Shown one piece after another: positions 60,501 through 64,000 of a DNA stretch of 64,000 nt; the stretch's first letter is position 1; each line of letters starts with the position of its first letter. Under the pieces are notes generated by a model. That model worked only from the letters and a program-made list of their open reading frames with translations. It was not told the DNA's origin and ran no database searches. The position numbers and the translations under genes were made by a program. The DNA is from Hydractinia symbiolongicarpus (taxonomy: Eukaryota > Cnidaria > Hydrozoa > Anthoathecata > Hydractiniidae): NCBI RefSeq assembly GCF_029227915.1, contig NC_079876.1:13206001-13270000 (forward strand), given 5' to 3'.

Positions 60501-61903
60501 ATCACTATATCATACTCAACCAAAACGAATATGTTTCATTCAACAACGAGTTCTGATAACAACAGTTTGTGAATAAGGTGAGAAAGGTTTTTCACTAATC
60601 GTTAAAAAACTCTCAAAAAGTTTCATTTTAAAAATATTTTGTGTAGAAATATTATTTTAACGATACAATACTTTTTTAAAGAAACCTAAAAAAATTTTTA
60701 TGATTTCTATCGTACAAATTTTTAAATTAAGAAATTAAATTTCTGAATGGTAGCTAAATTACTTTCAACGGTGTGAGAAAAAATATCGCTCGTATTTTTT
60801 GTTATTATACAATAAATTATTTTTTCGACATAAAATTTTGTACCGAAGATTTATATTATCTTATGTCACTAAACTTGTTCTTTTTATGAAACCGTTTTGT
60901 GATAAAGAATTTATTAGTTAAACAAAAATGCTGATGTCATCATGATTTAGACAATTAATTTTGTGTTTCTAATTTTTCTCTATTTGCAAATTCATACATG
61001 ATGACGTCATTAAAATAGTGTTATTACAATTTTAATATTTCATCTGTTTATCAATGTTTGTATTAATTTCTATAATCGTTTATTTTCTTCGATATTTTTT
61101 TGTCGCTACAAACAAATTATCTCAAAATATTTTTTATTTAAGAATTTCCACTTGCGCAAATTAATCTGATAACATCAAAATAATATACTCGAAATTCGTT
61201 TGTTCTTATATTTATTTTTGTGTTTTTATAATTATTTGTGAATGTTTAATATATTAACATTCTTTTTTTCACTATTTTTATGTTTATAAAATGTTCAATC
61301 TATTACAATAAGAAGAAACATCTTAAAATCGATGTCATGAATTTTTCGTTAGTGTATTTCATTAATTTATAAATTTATATTTTTTATGCATTTATTATTT
61401 TATTTTTAGATATCGTGGAAATTATTAAAACTAACGATATCGAGAAACTGAAAAAATTACTATCCATTCATCCAAACATCGTTCACATGAGAGGTGAACA
61501 TAACCACACACCATTGTTGTGGACAGTATTGCACACCAACAATACATCAATGGTGGAAATACTCATCTCATATGAAAGTGATGTTTGGGTGGAAAATAGT
61601 GTGAAACGAAACAGTTATCATTTGGCTGCAATTGTTGATCGTCACACAATATTGGATATGTTATGTCGACATGATGTAACAAACATCAACCGTGTAGATG
61701 TTAACAACTGCACACCATTACATCGTGCTGCAATGGATGGTCACATCTCATGTGTTGATGTTTTGTTGCGTCATGAAAATATTGATGTGACGATCGAAGA
61801 TGTATATGGAGACACAGCTTATGATCGTGCTGGAGCATGGAAGAATGAACAAAACCGGGAAATAATAAGACGAAAAATAAAAGAATACGAAGTGAGTTAT
61901 TAA
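57551..61903 (+). CDS. Fibronectin III and ankyrin-repeat exons, probably the C-terminus of the TIR gene
   Basis: A donor AAA|GTAAAT at 57551, one base before the TAA codon, and an acceptor TTTCTAG ending at 57677 both have phase 2. Joining them continues the frame as NFQPPTINVSC, a classic start of a fibronectin III domain (exon 57678-57932, ending before GTAAGT). A small exon, 58019-58065, leads in phase 1 over a 3.3-kb intron to 61410-61903. That exon encodes about four ankyrin repeats (HTPLLWTVLHTNNTSMVEIL, CTPLHRAAMDGHISCVDVLL), ending VSY and TAA with AATAAA at 61912. The joined protein would be 1,321 residues: TIR, helicase-like, FN3, ankyrin. Alternative: a separate gene from ATG 57625, whose first residues (LVFSTLLCLHLISS) look like a signal peptide. 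Ankyrin repeats are normally intracellular, which favours the joined model. A donor-like GTGAGT at 61892 could add a short exon at 62291. Confidence 0.65.
59241..59455 (+). repeat. Dispersed repeat, copy 1 (relative of 63773-64000)
   Basis: Shares CTATAGCCT(A/C)GTTTC, AAAGCCTCCTTTC(C/T)AAGTTATTTA and GTTTCCATG/GATTCCATG words in the same order with the right edge of the window. Its AAGTTATTTGG-like words also echo the Helitron interior. Confidence 0.6.
60113..60565 (+). repeat. Direct duplication of about 145 bp, 308 bp apart
   Basis: CCGATCGCGTGTCA starts at 60113 and 60421. Both continue ATCTTTGAAATATTCGTGCA and CGAAATCGAATATATTGAGT with few differences for about 140 bp. Confidence 0.8.
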
Positions 61904-64000
61904 GTTGATTTAATAAATTAGAAAGAAGAATAAATTTGTATTTTATTTTAAGTTTGTCATATTAAGACATAAAAATGATTATAATATTTAAATGATAAAA
62001 GATAGGAAAAAATAGGAAGGAATGATTGGTTTGTAAGCAGAGTAAAATATTTTAACAACATTTTTAAAATAATTTAAAATACAATTAGATGTGATAATTT
62101 TGGTTTAAGTAGATGAAAAAGATGAAACAAAATGTTGAACAAAAACATGTAGTTATAAAAAAATAATTTGAATACTAAGTTAAATAAAACTTCGTACCCA
62201 GACCTCTATCAACTAGATGAAACGAGAATAAACAATCAAACAGCTAGTTATATGTTACGAGTTTTTTTCAATGTTTTTAAATATTTTTTCAGCAAAGAAG
62301 GAGGAGATAAATGTCCCAGGAAAAAATAACAATCCGGGCACCAGGTGAGATAATTTTTAAAATGTTTAAAAATTATGCGGTATTGTAATTTTACCAATCT
62401 ATTTAAGTTTAAGTAACTTCGAAAATTTTCACATTTTTTTATGATATTAGAAACTTTTATTTTTTAGATGACGAACAAGTTTGCAGTTAAATTTTTTATT
62501 CTATTTATATTAGTCATTTATATATATTAATATGTTATACATATATATATTTATTTTAAATATATCTTTTTGTATATATGTCTATAATAAATTATTGCAA
62601 ATATAAATCCATGTTGCTTTTAGTTTTATATTATTTATTATTTAAAATATATATTTATACTTTATTTATATTAGAACAAATTTATAGGAACAATGAAGCT
62701 GGAAGTGGCTGAAAAATAAGAACAAAGGGAAAGGCTGAAGTTTTAATTTTGTGTTCTTAGCGCAAAAAATGGCAAATTACAGAATAAAATGATTTTAAGC
62801 AGTTTATCAGATTGTGTCTGACAGATTTATCTGATTTGACAAAAATCTTTTTTGTCGTCACAATCTGAAAAGTTACAAAGTTTTAACTTTTTAGATTTTG
62901 TCTGAAGAGAATTAACCAATGAAGCAACAGACTGTTTTATGAAATATTATTGATTTGAAAATTCGTATGATTTCGAAAGAAAGAAACTTCACAAACAGAA
63001 ATTTTATTGAAATTTTAAAAGGGGAAAAAGGTCTATGGAACATAAAAACTCCGCCGTACAAAAACAAGGGGTGAGAAGGCGAAGGTAATCGTCCGAATTT
63101 GTGGCAAATTAGAAATGAAACAAAATCTTCTCTTTCCCTGTTTTCGTTGTTTTTGCCTTTCCAGTAAAACAGGTATTTCGATTGCGGCAGCCTTTTCGAA
63201 GTAAGAAGCCATGTTAAAAAGAGAAAAAAATATTTGCGACATCTGACACAATGTAAACTTTAGAATGTGATATAATTATTGAGAAAACTCTTTAGACAAA
63301 ATCTGGTAATGTAAAAGACGCCGCTGTCGGATGAACATGTAATTAAAAATCAGCGTGAAGACAAATTTCATTGTTCTTATAATCCATCTTTTAGCAAAAA
63401 CATTAGGATTAAATTTAATTTTTACCAATCGTACAATCCCTTTCTTTCACACTGTCTATAGTAAAGTTGTCAGAATTTTTATTAGCAGAATTTCAGCTAT
63501 TCTCTGACTATCCCTGTGAATCCACTAATTTTTTTATAGTATTGTGTTATATCAAATATATTTATATACCTATTTATGTATGAGTTCGGGTGAGTTTTAT
63601 GAAACATATTTGATTTGATTTACTGTGGAACAGTTTTTGTTCGATTTATTTTCGTATCATGGAAAGATTCATGTTCTAAGTCACGTGGTTTTGCTGCATA
63701 CAAATTGACTCGTTCCCAACTATAAAGGTTTGACTGCTATATTTTATGTGACGTAAGGAAACTCTCCCATAGCTATAGCCTCGTTTCGATATTATTTATC
63801 ATTACAAAGACAACTTCATACAGAGAAAATTTGACATAAGAGCATTGCGGGTAAAAGCCTCCTTTCTAAGTTATTTACCTTTAAAAATGAATTGCTAGTC
63901 TCGTTTCCATGCTTTTTTGTTAATTATAACCAGAAGATGTGCTGTGGAGACCTTGCACAGACTTTTTTCAAGTATTTGTATACATGTAAAATTATCACTA
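61904..64000. other. 3' flank; possible weak fragments
   Basis: AATAAA at 61912 and 61929. A short splice-bounded stretch at 62291-62341 (TTTTTTCAG to CCAG|GTGAGA) could be an exon. On the minus strand from 63212, MASYFEKAAAIEIPVLLERQ with a following basic stretch faintly resembles the N-terminus of Harbinger-type transposases. The window ends inside repeat copy 2 (63773-64000). Confidence 0.35.
63773..64000 (+). repeat. Dispersed repeat, copy 2, cut by the window edge
   Basis: Matches 59241-59455 (AAAGCCTCCTTTCTAAGTTA, GTCTCGTTTCCATG) and runs off the right end. Confidence 0.6.

Larger units (their letters stand above)
58066..61409. other. Large intron with repeats
   Basis: Holds the dispersed repeat at 59241-59455, an imperfect inverted pair near 60007-60031 and 60068-60094 (CTCAAGACCCCT with AGGGGTCTTGAG), and the direct duplication at 60113 and 60421. 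A small optional exon, about 58243-58276 (GYFVYPVQLSP, TAG to G|GTAAAC, phase 1 both sides), is possible. TGACGTCA at 61002. Confidence 0.5.

Overview
The window reads as AT-rich metazoan DNA. Short GT-AG introns, animal-type domain combinations (TIR, fibronectin III, ankyrin, PAN, EGF, discoidin-like, KMT5A-like SET) and a dense load of Helitrons, terminal-inverted-repeat elements, a LINE and satellites all fit a cnidarian, perhaps a hydrozoan. The species is inferred; nothing in the window fixes it.

Layout. 0-9 kb holds a decayed small gene (1.5-2.4 kb), two abutting short Helitron-like copies, a 3.35-kb single-frame transposase-like gene broken only by two TAA codons (4.4-7.8 kb), and a 166-bp tandem repeat. 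9-18.4 kb has no gene. It contains a 20-21-bp minisatellite, a cluster of near-perfect hairpins, a 630-bp reverse Helitron and an 88-89-bp satellite that shares its core motif, inverted, with the minisatellite. 18.5-25.8 kb carries a damaged composite gene: KMT5A-like SET domain, C2H2-like fingers, Crypton-like tyrosine recombinase and SANT-like C-terminus, with a second 578-bp Helitron nested in an intron. 25.8-32.4 kb is repeat-rich, with two elements bounded by inverted repeats. 32.5-33.9 kb is a secreted PAN-EGF-discoidin-like gene. 38.4-40.1 kb holds an integrase fragment and an internally deleted LINE. 40-53 kb is almost gene-free, with minisatellites, a duplicated block, a 1.09-kb element with TTAA flanks and another inverted-repeat element. 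53.4-61.9 kb is a multi-exon gene for a TIR + superfamily-1-helicase-like protein, probably spliced on into fibronectin III and ankyrin exons.

Functionally, only two loci look like intact host genes: the PAN-EGF-discoidin protein (extracellular binding) and the TIR-helicase-FN3-ankyrin protein (a plausible innate-immune sensor or effector). The SET-recombinase gene looks like a mobile element, or a gene derived from one, that carries a histone-methyltransferase domain. Most of the rest is mobile-element debris. All exon models rest on splice consensus and frame continuity read by eye.
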